Both the position numbers and the translations under genes were made by a program. This document shows positions 1-11,589 of a DNA stretch of 64,000 bases, piece by piece (position 1 is the stretch's first letter; each line of letters begins with the position of its first letter). Below the pieces are notes generated by a model, which saw nothing but the letters and a program-made list of their open reading frames with translations, ran no database searches and was not told the DNA's origin. Where the stretch lies: positions 442,671 through 506,670 of the forward strand of contig CALYLW010001097.1 in NCBI GenBank assembly GCA_944989445.1. The letters run 5' to 3'. Source of the DNA: Ampullaceana balthica (Eukaryota; Mollusca; Gastropoda; Lymnaeidae).

Positions 1-719
1 AAAATATTCTATCATTTTAATTGCACTTCTGTATGGGATAAAATTGATAAACATATTCAACTATTTTTTATTGTACCTCAGTAAGGAATACATGTAGCAT
101 ATATCAAAATATTGAATCATTTTAATTGTACCTCAGTATGGGATAAAATAGAGAAATATATTCAATTATTATTTTAAACACATAAAATAAATATATTTTG
201 AAAACAAAGATAAAGAGGGATACATTTTTCAAAAAATATTTATTAACTTTGCAAAAATTATTTTCAATAGGCAAACTATAAATGAACATTGCAATTACAA
301 TGTCATTATCTAACCATTTGAAACCCATTTTTTTGAAGATGCATCACATTACTCATGAGATTGCATTCCTTGTTGGACTTGAAGGTCAGAAAAAAAACAT
401 TTTAAACTTTTGATTTGTTTCTCTTAGTGGAAGGATTATTTGAAATCACAAGCATTGACAAAGCACCATAACACTGATATAGAAATAAAATATAAATGGG
501 CAAGAATAGAAACAAAAACTCAGGAATGACAATAAAAGAAATATTTGAAAAGTATACATGATGAGAGTGTACACATGATTTGTTTACACTCAGCACAATC
601 CCCTCCCGATCCAAAAATGTATTTACTCTTTCTATAAACTAGAATGCTTTCAAATGATTACTATTTTATTAAGAGTGAATATGTTAATGAAAGTTTTACA
701 TTTTTAAAATAATGGGTAA
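1..719. other. AT-rich intergenic DNA
   Basis: Two diverged copies of an 'attgyacytcwgtawgggata' like string occur near 21-45, 70-90 and 123-148, suggesting an old short repeat. No credible gene is visible. Confidence 0.4.
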
Positions 720-725
720 TTTATT
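720..725 (-). terminator. Candidate polyadenylation signal of the FMN reductase-like gene
   Basis: AATAAA on the minus strand, about 190 bases past the stop codon at 911. Other AT-rich variants occur nearby, so the exact 3' end is not certain. Confidence 0.4.
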
Positions 726-910
726 CTGATACATGTCTGTAGGCAGAAGTGAACTCCACATACAATATACAAGATGTAACTCACATCGTCATGCAAAATT
801 TTCCTGTGATGCTGCCTGAAATTCCAACTTGTGATATGATCATAAATTAGTCTCATTTCTCACGATACGTTTACAGTTGAGAAACATTTATTTTCGGAAC
901 CACTCATTGT

Positions 911-2818
911 TTATTTTGGCACTCCATGTGCGTCCCTGTGATTCTTCATGGCCCAAGCCATCCAGTCCAGCTGTGTCAGTAGATTTGTGGCCCCCTTGAC
1001 CATGAAATCATTTAATGGTTTTCCAGTTTCATCCAGGGCTTTGTGGACCTCTGGGATGCCAAAAATATTTGATACGCTGAGTGTGCCCAGTTCCGAAAGG
1101 AACGCTCGTAACTGCATGGCCGCTCTCATGCCTCCATAGGGTCCTGAAAAATAAAGAAAAGTTTCAAAAATAAAAAAGATGAATTTCTAGCTTGTTTCTT
1201 GAGAAAATTGTAACATGCACACAAATTATTGGTTAATCTTCTGTCACATTATGTTCACAAATAATTATCATAAAAAGAGAAAAAAAATATGCTGGAATCT
1301 TTTTTTTTAAATGCTGACAAAAAAAAACACAACAACAGGGGATCAGAGAAGCATAAAATTTTCTATTGCAATATCTTCATCTCTAATAGAAAAAAAAATT
1401 AAAAGTATGCATAATCTCACTTAATAATTCTTTTCAGGGCACAACAATTTTGTGATAACACAGCTATTAAATACCTTAAATTAAACATCAACAGTTAGAA
1501 TTAGAATAGATCAACTCACCAGGAGAGTAGGTTACAATAGCACTAGGTTTGTAACTGAAAATGCTACCAGGGAAGTGGTCAAGCATATTGGAAAGGGCTG
1601 GTGGGATGCTGTGGTTGTATTCTGCAGACACCACAACAAAGGCGTCTGCTGCCTTGATTTTCTCCTCGCAGTCCAAGAGAAATTTTGGTGCAGTTTTTCT
1701 GTCCTGGTAAAAGTGAAGGGCTTTCTCTAGAAGTGGGAACTTGAGCTCAACAGGATCTAAGTTATGGTGTGAAATAAAACATGACATAAGTCATAAGTAT
1801 AGGTTTAAAACAAAATGTTAAATATTATTTTAATTAATGTGGGGTTTGTAAATTTTATTAAAGCTCATTCAAGGCGAGCAACAAATTTCACTAAAATTTT
1901 AGAATATTACATTTTTAAACAATTTTTATTTGAGTTTTTAATTGGTGATCATTAAAACTGAAGTTTTTCTCCTTTTAACTATCACTACAAACAGACATGT
2001 CTAATTAGGATAATAGATAACTATTAGTCACAATGGGAGAGCACTGTCCACAAATAAAATGCGTTACGAAGTATGGTAGTTATCACCCTTGCCCATCACA
2101 GATGTAAATGTAAATAAATAAGAAGGGTTAAGGCTTGACTTGATTCAGATTTATTTTGATAGCAACTCTGATTTAAGAACATGCCACCAATTTCATTAAA
2201 TAAGTCCCATTTCATAAATGAACAAATATCCAAATTCAATAGATAACTAAAACTTAGACCTTACGATGGCAGTGGCCATTTATTTAAATCTTACATTTAA
2301 ATATTTAAAATTATTTCCATTTATTAGTATTAGTTTAAGTTAAAAGTATAATAGACCTTAAAATTTCGGTACTAACCACTGTAACTTGCTAAGAGTATCT
2401 AAATACGGATATTTTACTAATAACTTTTAATAACTACTGATAAATTTTGAAATGAAAATTTAACTAGGCATTTTATTGTAATTTGTAATCATGGCGTGAC
2501 CACCAATTAATATTAATAGATAATGATTAATAGATATTCAAGTAATAAATTGTGTTTGAAAATATGTTCGTATTTATTATTTATAGAATTAAGACTTTTA
2601 CTACTTTATATTATGCAAACGAAATAAGATTTTCACTACTTTAATTTTAATTATGCCATTATGCAGCATGTTAACTCACCGAACAATTCTACTTCGTAGT
2701 TTTTAGCCTCAAGTTGTCCACGGATAAACTTGGCCACTCTCAAACCCAAACGCCCCTCACGGGTCGATCCAAGAAATAAAACAACCTTCAGTTTGGATGC
2801 CGCTGCTTTGCCTGCCAT
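911..2818 (-). CDS. NAD(P)H-dependent FMN/quinone reductase-like flavoprotein, 3 exons
   Basis: Coding exons on the minus strand are 2818-2680, 1756-1520 and 1143-911 (TAA at 913-911), giving 202 residues, a normal length for this flavodoxin-fold family. The introns have clean donors (gtgagt at both) and acceptors (ttag, ttcag), both in phase 1, and the reading frame is continuous. Family hallmarks are visible: a beta strand followed by the phosphate-binding loop GSTREGR near residue 17, the AEYNHSIPPALSN segment that contacts flavin, and a GPYGGMRAAMQLR stretch near the exon 2/3 junction. Members bind FMN and reduce quinones, flavins or azo dyes with NAD(P)H in the cytosol. The substrate cannot be told from sequence. 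An in-frame ATG at 2863 would add 15 residues. I prefer 2818 because the TATA box at 2897-2902 would put transcription start almost on top of 2863, and because MAGK fits the usual short N terminus. Confidence 0.9.
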
Positions 2819-2896
2819 TTCTTGTTCAGTAAATCTACGATACATGCAGTAGTCCACCGACAAATCACGATGAGACTAGATGCACGGCGGGCACGA

Positions 2897-2902
2897 TTTA
2901 TA
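2897..2902 (-). promoter_or_regulatory. TATA box of the FMN reductase-like gene
   Basis: TATAAA reads on the minus strand in the context GTATAAATCG, about 80 bases upstream of the favoured ATG at 2818. A start of transcription some 30 bases downstream would lie near 2868, leaving a 50-base leader. Sequence match and position only. Confidence 0.5.
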
Positions 2903-3534
2903 CTGTTTATCGTCTGCTGGCGTGAGCTCAACTCCCCGGCGATATCTGAAGGTCGATAGTGTTAGCGGTTTCAAGTCTTTAGTATTGGCTCAACTCAAGC
3001 GTAAACTTCAGCCCCTGTAGCGTAAACTACAAGTTTGAAATTCTGCTTACACACCGCGAATGGCCCTACTATAACCCTACTAAATTCAGCCCACCCTATC
3101 GTTACCATGGGTCATAAAAAGAACGAATCAAATCAAGGGGTAGCAACACTAATATATTCCATATCGTCAGGATGACTCGGCAATTTTTTCAACGACGCCT
3201 CGCTTGAGGTAGCGGGTTTCTAAGCTTGTTTATCGGCGTTCGGTTATTTGGCAATGCTGGTTATTTGATAGACCTCAAACAGCGGCTAGTTCATTTTAAA
3301 ATTATTATTGAAATGAAAGATATTTATAGTGTTAAAATAGAGTTCCTTTTCAAATAAATGTCATGGGGCCAGTGTCGGTAGTGATCAAATGAGCTTAACT
3401 ACGTTCAACACGCGCTGTCATCTTGGCTGGATGGTCACGGATGACCTGGTTTATGGCCAGGGGAACAATTCGCAGCGCAGGACTTGAACTTGAATTAAAC
3501 CAGGTCAAATGATTGACTCGATGCTGCTGTGTTC
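2903..3534. other. Upstream region of the FMN reductase-like gene, no second gene seen
   Basis: Slightly more GC-rich than the surroundings, as expected upstream of a housekeeping-type promoter. No CDS, RNA gene or clear repeat recognised. Confidence 0.3.
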
Positions 3535-3600
3535 CAGAGGCGTCGCTAGGGTTGGTGTCACCCGGAGCGGTAGATCATGGTGTCACCCTTTCATGACAGA
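3535..3600 (+). mobile_element. hAT-type MITE, left-end fragment (CAGAGGCGTC family)
   Basis: Starts CAGAGGCGTCGCTAGGGTTGG and continues with the GGTGTCACCC..GGTAG..ATGGTGTCACCC body seen in the copies at 6611, 7704, 21381 and 22615. The right half is missing; unrelated GC-rich sequence follows. Confidence 0.6.
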
Positions 3601-3699
3601 AGGGCCGTCCATAATGACGTCACGCGTGGTTGTCGATTTTCACCCCACCCTCCCCCCTCATACTTCGCCACAAAAACATAGACCCCCACCAATGTACCA

Positions 3700-4260
3700 T
3701 TTAAGCTGCGCGGTTGCGCGGCCGCGCATTTATCTGACCAACGCCGCGCAGCAGTTTAGAAAATTTTGAAAAATATTGCACAAAAAGTGGATCTTTGCAC
3801 AAGAGTTTTTTCACTTTGCATACGAACCAACGAACCTTAGAGGGAACATTGACCCCCACCCCTTTTTACGATATGCAGTCACAATTTGTGACTCACAAAG
3901 CTTTGACCCCCCCCCCTTCAAAGCCGTATTTTCTAAATAAAAATTAGCATGTTGCAAATTATGTTTTGTCATTTAAATATGTATTTAGGGTAAGTCTGCA
4001 CTCTAATATGGTAACACATTTGAAGCCATTGAAAACGTCATTAAATAAACGGTAAACCATCATATATCTAAGTGGAACTTTTATTTAAAGTTGCGCGTTT
4101 TTGATGTGACGTCACATTTTTAAACACACCCCTCCCCCTCGTCACACATCGTCACAGATGCGTGACCCCCTCCCCCCAGGGTGGATTAAAAAGGGGTGGA
4201 GGCTGAAAGGGCTAAAGCCAGGGGCCCTCAATGTTTTAAGGCCCCCCCCCCAAACTTATT
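3700..4260 (+). mobile_element. Non-coding leader of a hAT-like element (repeat shared with 16665-16830)
   Basis: The GCGCAGCAGTTTAGA string and the following 'ttgcac..aaaaaa..actttgca..acgaacc' sequence recur near 16665-16830. It sits directly upstream of the decayed ZMYM1-like transposase and may be its 5' untranslated part. C-rich runs such as those at 3904 and 4242 are low-complexity. Confidence 0.4.
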
Positions 4261-4279
4261 ATAGTGTATAATAACGATG

Positions 4280-5480
4280 GGCAAATGTTTATATGAATCC
4301 CTGAAAATGCCTTGGACAGTCATACGGCAATGCTGCAAATGTGAGTAGGAAGTATAACTGAGTCCAGGCTATTCTTCGTGAGAAGTGCAGTGTTGCTCAT
4401 TATCTGCCGTGCACAACTCATTCCCTTAATTTAGTTGGGAAAAGTGCAGCAGGTTGTCTGATTTTTTTGTCTTCTGCAACATCTTTATACCCGGCTTGTT
4501 GCAACTACTCATTGTTGACAAGTACTTCAAAAGCACATGAAATTGATACATGTTAACAAAGCCTTGTCTGACACAAGATGGTCAGCCTGACATGATGCTG
4601 TAATGTCTGTTAATTTACTCATATCATGAGAATATTGCAGCACTGGAAGTATTAACAATTAATGAAAATCAGCCACGTGACTGTCGACTTGAAGCAGAAG
4701 GATTTCTGAAGGAACATGAGCAACTGGAAGACGCTATTTCACTTGAAAATTGGAAAACAATTTTAGAAAGATTTCAGAAAACGAATGCATCCCTTCAAGA
4801 GCCGAGAATATCTTTGAATTCAGCCATGCATTTGAAGTCTCTCATTGAGTTTGTTAAAATGCAGCATTCTTAATTGGATTCCTACGAAAACAAAGAAAAT
4901 GACAAGTCCGTGGGAAAAGAGTATAAACAATCTTCAATACTATCAAAAAAGAGAAAGTGTCAATTTGATTAAGGGACATCACCAAAACAGTATTCTCACC
5001 GAGACAAACATTCAAAGTTGAGGTATTTCTTGTAATCATTGACAAACTTTCTTAAGCCCTACAACATAGGTTAGGCGCATATAAACGCATCCATGAGAAA
5101 TTTGGCTTTCTTACAAACCTAACTGAGCTCAGCAATGACGCCATCCGATGGACAATACCCAAGTTTATGGAAGAATATTCAAGTGATTTTAAGGACTGCT
5201 TACCTTCAGAATCAGTCCAATATTTAGAACTCTTAAAAAAGTTATTGTCAAGCCCCAGGCTCAGGATAAAGAAAAGAAAGTAGCACAATGCGAAACTCAA
5301 AACACGTGCACAGAGCTAAAAAATTTGATGCTTTTGAATGAGGTAAATTTCACACAGTCCTTTACAAATATACACATCGCACTTTGCATCTATCTCTCAA
5401 TGATGACATCGAACTGAAGCAGAGAGCGATTCTTTCCAAAGTTGAAAAGAATATAAAAACGAGTTAGAATTTGCATGGGA
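4280..5480 (+). pseudogene. Decayed hAT transposase, ZMYM1-like
   Basis: Reading the plus strand across frames gives recognisable pieces of the ZMYM1-like hAT transposase found in many animals. In order these are a leucine-rich stretch around 4390-4520, KALSDTRWSA near 4555-4590 (the family's conserved SDTRWS motif), then RDCRLEAEGFLKEHEQLED and ILERFQKTNASLQEPRISLN between about 4675 and 4830, and AYKRIHEKFGFLTNLTELS near 5080-5135. There are several stops and frameshifts (stop near 4870), so no product is possible. No intact DDE catalytic core was located. An inactive fossil, not a host gene. Confidence 0.7.
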
Positions 5481-5729
5481 CAACAAAGACTGAATATGCT
5501 CTCTCTAATGAGAATTGACAAGGAACTTGTAAGCTTACTTTGTTTTACTGACTTGATTGCTAACTTCACCATGAGAAAAATTCGCAAACGAAAGTTGTAG
5601 GTTCAAATAATAATAATTATAAATGTTTATACATTTTTGATTTCAAATAGATTAAAAAAAAATTACCCCATGGAAAAACAAAAGCTTAAAATAAATAATT
5701 AAAAAAAAACAAACAACGGAATAACGCGT

Positions 5730-5812
5730 AATATTATTCTTTACGGGGGCGCGTTCGTAAGCACGAAACAGCGTAAGTCGGGATGGGACCGTCATAACCT
5801 TAGGACTACCTG
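5730..5812 (-). mobile_element. Tigger/pogo-like terminal fragment
   Basis: On the minus strand this begins CAGGTAGTCCTAAGG after a TA and continues through CCCATCCCGACTTACG, resembling the CAG..CCCGACTTACGA termini of Tigger elements. Only one end is present. Confidence 0.4.
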
Positions 5813-6299
5813 TATATAAACATGCATATCTATGCTTGCACGCCTTTAATAAATATAGATAAAACAAAATATTAACTCAAAGATATTGAATTCATAAGTT
5901 TCCACACAAAAAACACAATCTTTTGATTTTTTGGGGGGAGAAAAATCGTATTCTCTCCCCCCCCCCACTGTGGTGGAGGAAGTAGTGAGGTGGGATTTGC
6001 CCCTGTTGTCGGTGTGTCATGCCCAAATGGCTTTATATCTTTTAAAACAGAAGAAATTGCCTCTTTCATGTCCAGCCTTCTTAAAGATCTCTCTGCTGCG
6101 ACTATTTCTTTTCTTTTTTCCCCCTAATTTTTAGAAAATGTTTGTGTTGGGACTGTTTTATTATTGCAAGTTAACTGATATTTGTTTTAATGAAATTTTG
6201 TCGGGTTTAACGTATTTCATTGTTTTTCTTAATTTCTTTCTAGATGAAAAAAAAATGTGTCTTCTTTTTTTCTGACCTAAAATCCAACACAGTAAAATT

Positions 6300-6366
6300 A
6301 TAGACTTTGGTGTCACCCCCTGATGGTTTCACCCGGGGCGCCCCCCGCCCCTTAGTGAAGCCACTG
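6300..6366 (+). mobile_element. hAT-type MITE, right-end fragment
   Basis: Matches the last third of the CAGAGGCGTC family (TTGGTGTCACCCC..GGTTTCACCCGGGGCG) and ends in a terminal CCACTG. The left half is absent. Confidence 0.5.
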
Positions 6367-6610
6367 ATATAAATCAAAATGTTAGATATTGAAACCTTGA
6401 CCAAATTCCCTCCCACGCTGCATCTGAAGTCAGATACGTTTTTTGCCACCTGTTCTTATTTTCCACAAAGAAATAAAGTTAAAAGCTCTGGATTTATTAT
6501 CTTAAAATTCCTCCATCGTACGATAAATTCCGACCCGAGAAAAACCATTTTTTACGCCACTGTCCGCTGGCTAGCCTACCCCTACAAGGAGTGGATCAGT
6601 GTCTGTTAAC

Positions 6611-6801
6611 CAAACGCGTCACTAGGGTTGGTGTCACCCAGTGTGGTAGCTCATGGTGTCACCCCCTCACAACCTACCCCAAAGACCTGCCCCGAGTCTG
6701 TCAGTGCGAAATAATGGGAACATACATAATTGTATGCATTGGTGTCACCCCTTGTGATGGTGTCACCCGGAGCGGTCCGCACCACCCCAGTGACGCCACT
6801 G
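6611..6801 (+). mobile_element. hAT-type MITE, near full length
   Basis: Starts CAAACGCGTCACTAGGG and ends CAGTGACGCCACTG, so the termini are inverted repeats with small mismatches. The body carries the family's GGTGTCACCC repeats. Flanking 8-mers are only weakly alike (CTGTTAAC versus CTGCATGT). No coding capacity; long frames here come from the repeat. Confidence 0.65.
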
Positions 6802-7703
6802 CTGCATGTTATCAATGGGTTGTTGTTTTTTTTGCTACCGCCCGCGGACCAGTGTATCACTACCTGGACAGGAGCAGTGCATGGTACTCTGGCTGTTACC
6901 AATGTGGTAACAGTTTACAAGAATTTCCCTCTCTACTGTACTGTTATTCACTGCAAAGAACAACCTTTCCTTAATCAATAGCTTGGGTGACGTGAATGAG
7001 ACTGTGCCTAAATCAGATATAATTTTAATAAATTAAATTTAAAAAAAATATCATAAAATTAGCACAGTCACGGTTATTCTACGACTTTTCAAAGCGTATC
7101 GTTCACTGGTTCCCGGAAGGATAAAGCTGACATATTTTAGTTGTTACACTTTAAGAACCCTGAACAACCATTTTTGGACAATCTTATGTAGCAAGTTTAA
7201 CCCCGTATCTTCCTCTCTCGTGACATTAATCATTAATTAAGAAAAACAATTCATTGCTTCAAATGTGCCACAAGCTCTAAAATGACGTTTTAGAGATCAA
7301 TTACATAGGTATATTCTTTTAACTCCGTGGTTACATGATTCAAAGGTGTAAGTATGCTGTAATGGGTCTAATGCAGTTCGACGGGACCTCCGCTCCGTGA
7401 CCCATGACGTCAATGGGATCATGACTAGGCGCTTTCAAGAAATCGATGTCCCACCGCAAACTGCCGTAAAAAAGATCTCGTTTATTATTTATTGAAGTTG
7501 GCCTTTTCTAGGGGGATCAACCAGATTACATTTTCTTCCACTGTTCAGTATGGACCGTGAAGAAAAAAAATGTTGCTCTTACATTGCTTGCAACTGTCAA
7601 TGTTTATAATTATAACCATTAACTGTCTGTTGATAACGTTGTGAGCTACTACTACCAGATTTTTCTTTTTTAAAAAGATCATATTTACATTAAGTGTGGT
7701 AAA

Positions 7704-7867
7704 CAGAGGCGTCACTATGGGGTGTGGACCTCACAGGGTAACACCATCGCAAGGGGTGGCACCTAAGTGTAAAATTATGCGTTCCCGTTATTTGGCACAT
7801 GTGGTTTCGGAGGAGGCCTATGGGGGTAAGTCGTGAGGGGGTGACACCAACATTAGCGACGCCTCTG
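7704..7867 (-). mobile_element. hAT-type MITE with 8-bp target duplication
   Basis: Termini CAGAGGCGTCACTA and AGCGACGCCTCTG are inverted repeats. The 8 bases on each side, GTGGTAAA and GTGGCAAA, differ at one position, which fits the 8-bp target duplication of hAT transposons. It is 164 bases and has no transposase. Confidence 0.75.
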
Positions 7868-10800
7868 GTGGCAAATAAACTATTATAATAAATTTCAGAT
7901 TTGACTTTTTGAGGATTGGTGTGACTGTTTGTGTGTCCTCTGTTACAGAATCTGGTCACTCGACTGTCTGTGATTGTACGATCAGATAAGGGTTCTACGC
8001 GGAAGAGATCATAAGAGAGGCAAGCATATCAAATGATAATAGCTCTTTTGTTTCCTGAGAGTAAACATGCATACATAAGTCTTAGCACAGATATCCCCAG
8101 TTGTCTATGCAGAGCCCTTAAGCCATAAGTTATGTGTGAGGAACCAATTTTTCCACACTTGAAAAGAAAGCTGAGTTTTGATTCGAGTATCACCTTGTAA
8201 CTAAAAGCTTATTTGTAGCTGGATTTAGTTTAAATAAAACGTGTATATAATTATAATATTGTGTCCATCATTTAATATTGGCAAAGTGTGCTACACAATA
8301 AAGCTACATGGGGAAATATTTTTGATACTACTTGGACTAGTTTTATTAGAGGTTGAGTGTTCAGTGGCGTACAAGATGAGGTGGAAGGGGCGAGTACACC
8401 TTTTAATTAGAAAAATCTTTTTACTTCCTGTGATGTAGCTTAAAATAAATGTGAGTGTGTAGAGAGGAGGAAAAGTGAACCCATGTCCACATCTACTTAA
8501 GAGATCTATCACTGTGTTGGAATACATGGGGTGGAAAAAATGTGGATAAAGTAATTTAAAGTCATTATAAAAACCATCTTTCAGAATGTCCTGATTGTTT
8601 ACTTTTACTGGTTTATTAACACATTAAAAAGTGATTCCTAGCCTGTCTAGACTATTTGGAGGATTTTATTATTTAACGTAAGTTAAACAAGGGGGCTAAC
8701 CCAACAAGAATTATTTTTAAAAGACGGCATTAATCAACCCCCTTTTTTATTGAAATAATTTAACAATATTGAAATTTGGTAGAAATGAAATTTAACAATG
8801 ATATAGCAAACATCTTTTTCTTATTAGTTAAATAGTATAAATACCAATAATATAGTGTGTAAGCAATTTATTTTAGTTTATCTAAATAGGGGTGGGGGAG
8901 GTTGTGTAATGAACTGTAATGTCATTAAGAAAAGTGTGAGACAAGTGTAACAATATCAAACTGCAGCACTCTTGAATATAAAACCGTACTGAGAGTCTTT
9001 GAAAAGAAAAATACAGTTGTTTTAATAGTGAGCATTACATCGACAAGTCAGTACACATAAATCATGACATGACAACTTCACAAGTTTTCACTGTTCATCT
9101 TCAGACATCATTAAATTAAGTTTAAGCCCAAACAATTTTAGCCAAATAAATCATGTTATAATAACCAGAAGTAGTTTTGTTTGTTTGTTTGATGTACTGC
9201 AAGCAGATAATTATAATGCAGCCATCTTTGGCCCACCCCTGAGGAATACATATGACAGTTATAATACGGCTTGTCACAGTCTGACAAAGTATCAAATGAT
9301 TGAAAACCAAAACACAACGATTGACCATGAAGTAGTACATCTAATGTGGTCTTCTTTTAATGTAACATCCTATGGAGAAAACAACAACCAATTATTAACT
9401 TCTCTGACCAAGAGTGAAATGCACGACAGTGTAGACAGACTAATATCATATAAAATGTGTATGTTTTAGCTAAAACCCATTTTTTGTTAAAGCGCTGGTC
9501 TAGGCACCCAGATGGTAATCATTGAGAGCGATGAAGACCAATCTCTGGTGAATGTAGACAATGAACCACGTTTTGATGTAGGAAGGCAGTCTTGTTTATG
9601 ACATAGCAGCCACTGCTCAGTTGAATGGAGGCCACACACAGCATTGTACAATAGTTAATTCCTTGTGTACATAAATAAGTCACATCCCCATACCTAACAA
9701 CCCTGCAAGGTAACTGGCTGGAATATTATCAAAAATTAATTTTCAGATGACAATCCTGTAAGTCAAAATTTATTCATTTAGCTACTGGTACAATAATTCA
9801 TGATAAACCATTGACATTTCTCATAAAACATCAGTGTATAAACTCAACAGAACAGACACTTTAAAAATGGAAAGAGTATTAACTGTAACTGAAACTTTGA
9901 TTAGTATTTGATTTTGGTCTTGTTATTTTAAGTAGATTTTAAAACAAATACAAGCGTATCCTAAAAGTAAGAGCAGAAGGACAGTAAAACTACTATAACC
10001 ATGGACCAAAGAACTTAGCATACTAAAACTGAAGTCAAGTGTAGGAAAAAGGCAGTGTTTTGATAATAATTTTCTTAATTTTTTTTTAAAATTTACACAA
10101 GAAAGGTTCATAATAATAATAATAATAATAATTTTTATGTTAATAATTATTAAAATTACTGAAACTTCATTTCAATTAAACCATCTAATGAATTATTTAT
10201 AATGGACAATTTCGCAGCTAGTCTGTGCAGTAAAGCCGGTTGCAATACTGTAGGTGAAACATGTAATAAAGTAATAAAGCTTTGCATTGTGAGACTTGTA
10301 TCTGGAATACAACAAACTAGACTTGATATAAGCAGCTGTCCCAACCAACCCTGGCAATGTCCCGCATCAAAGCAGGAAGGACCCCCGCACAGTAATGAGA
10401 TCTCGGTCAAACTATGACCCTATGCTGCTAGGGCCCATTTCAACAATGCTTTTAACACTGGGACAGGAGTGTTTTTGTGTGGGGGGAAGAGGCTGCCACG
10501 TTGTGTCTATGGGAGCAATCCAGCCACAACCAAGTAATTCTGATATCAGTGGGAAGGTGTGATTAATACATAACATGAATAGTCTATCCAATACAGAGTG
10601 GTGATGTCAAAATGTCAAATGCGCAGCTAAGTAAATTTTTCACATAAAAAAAGGAAGATTGACATGAGCCACTGTTGAGCCACTGCGGAAGTTAACATTT
10701 ACTAGTTGATGAATTAATCACACAACCAAAATCATACATTAAAAAAAAATCTGGCTGTGAATATCTTTTTTTTAAAAGCTGCCTCTTGGAGGTCACAGTA

Positions 10801-11388
10801 CAGTTCCGGTAATTGAATTCAGGCCCTTTTTGTACATCTAGTGAGCATGACCGTAATGTAACATACATCCCCCAACTAGTTTAAACAGCTCATTCAAAAT
10901 GTACATCTATGAAAATCCTTTGGAATGAGTTCACAGAAATTTGGCTAGAAGGCTTGACAAGACTGTGGGCTTCATGTTATCAGGGTGTACACATATTGAT
11001 AAATATTTCACTCCAATAGCTATGCATTTCGTAAAGCGCCCCATCTTTAGTTGCCATGTTGTCGAGAGGAAATTAACTTACAATCTCAGCATTCACGCAG
11101 GAGAAAATACCACACAGTTTTGAACAAATGAAACAAAAAAAATTATATAAAAATGAGACCAATTGTTTTCAAACATATGATAAGCCAGAGAATTGTACTC
11201 CATAGAGGTCAATGTGTGAAGTATTTAGAAATTTAGAAAACCCCATAAAATAAATTTTAAAAAATAACAACAACAAAAACCCCAAAACACTTTGATTTTT
11301 CCAGACACAGTAGTAAAGAGGCAAACATTTTTTGACGTGACGGTCCACAGCTGCTGCTCATATTTGATTTTCTCACAAAGCTCAACTG
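7868..11388. other. Non-coding region, possibly the 3' UTR and downstream flank of ZNF706
   Basis: No recognisable protein or RNA gene on either strand. If the 3' UTR exon starting at 11389 is real, part of this stretch, read on the minus strand, would be its continuation. The end point is unknown. A short (TAA)n tract lies near 10112-10130. Confidence 0.3.
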
Positions 11389-11437
11389 TCTGGAAACAAG
11401 AAATGGATAGAAGATAAATCACCTTGGAATATGGCAT
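11389..11437 (-). promoter_or_regulatory. Probable splice acceptor and start of a 3' UTR exon of ZNF706
   Basis: On the minus strand the sequence ttcttgtttccag, a strong polypyrimidine acceptor, ends at 11390. It pairs with the ACAG/gtaggg donor that lies 4 bases past the ZNF706 stop codon. The exon would be entirely untranslated. Inferred from splice signals only. Confidence 0.45.
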
Positions 11438-11589
11438 TTAGAAGCAAAGCAGTTAACACTAACCTTACAATCTTCATTTTACTCCCCCCATTCCATTTAC
11501 CCTAGTTGAACGTGAAAGAATCTGAACAAATTATTAATATCACAATTATTTCCTTCATATAAATCAACCTTCATTAATGAGAGTACCTA

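Noticed and set aside
9185..9469. 94-codon plus-strand open frame
   Set aside because: No recognised domain, no splice context, ordinary AT-rich composition; probably chance.
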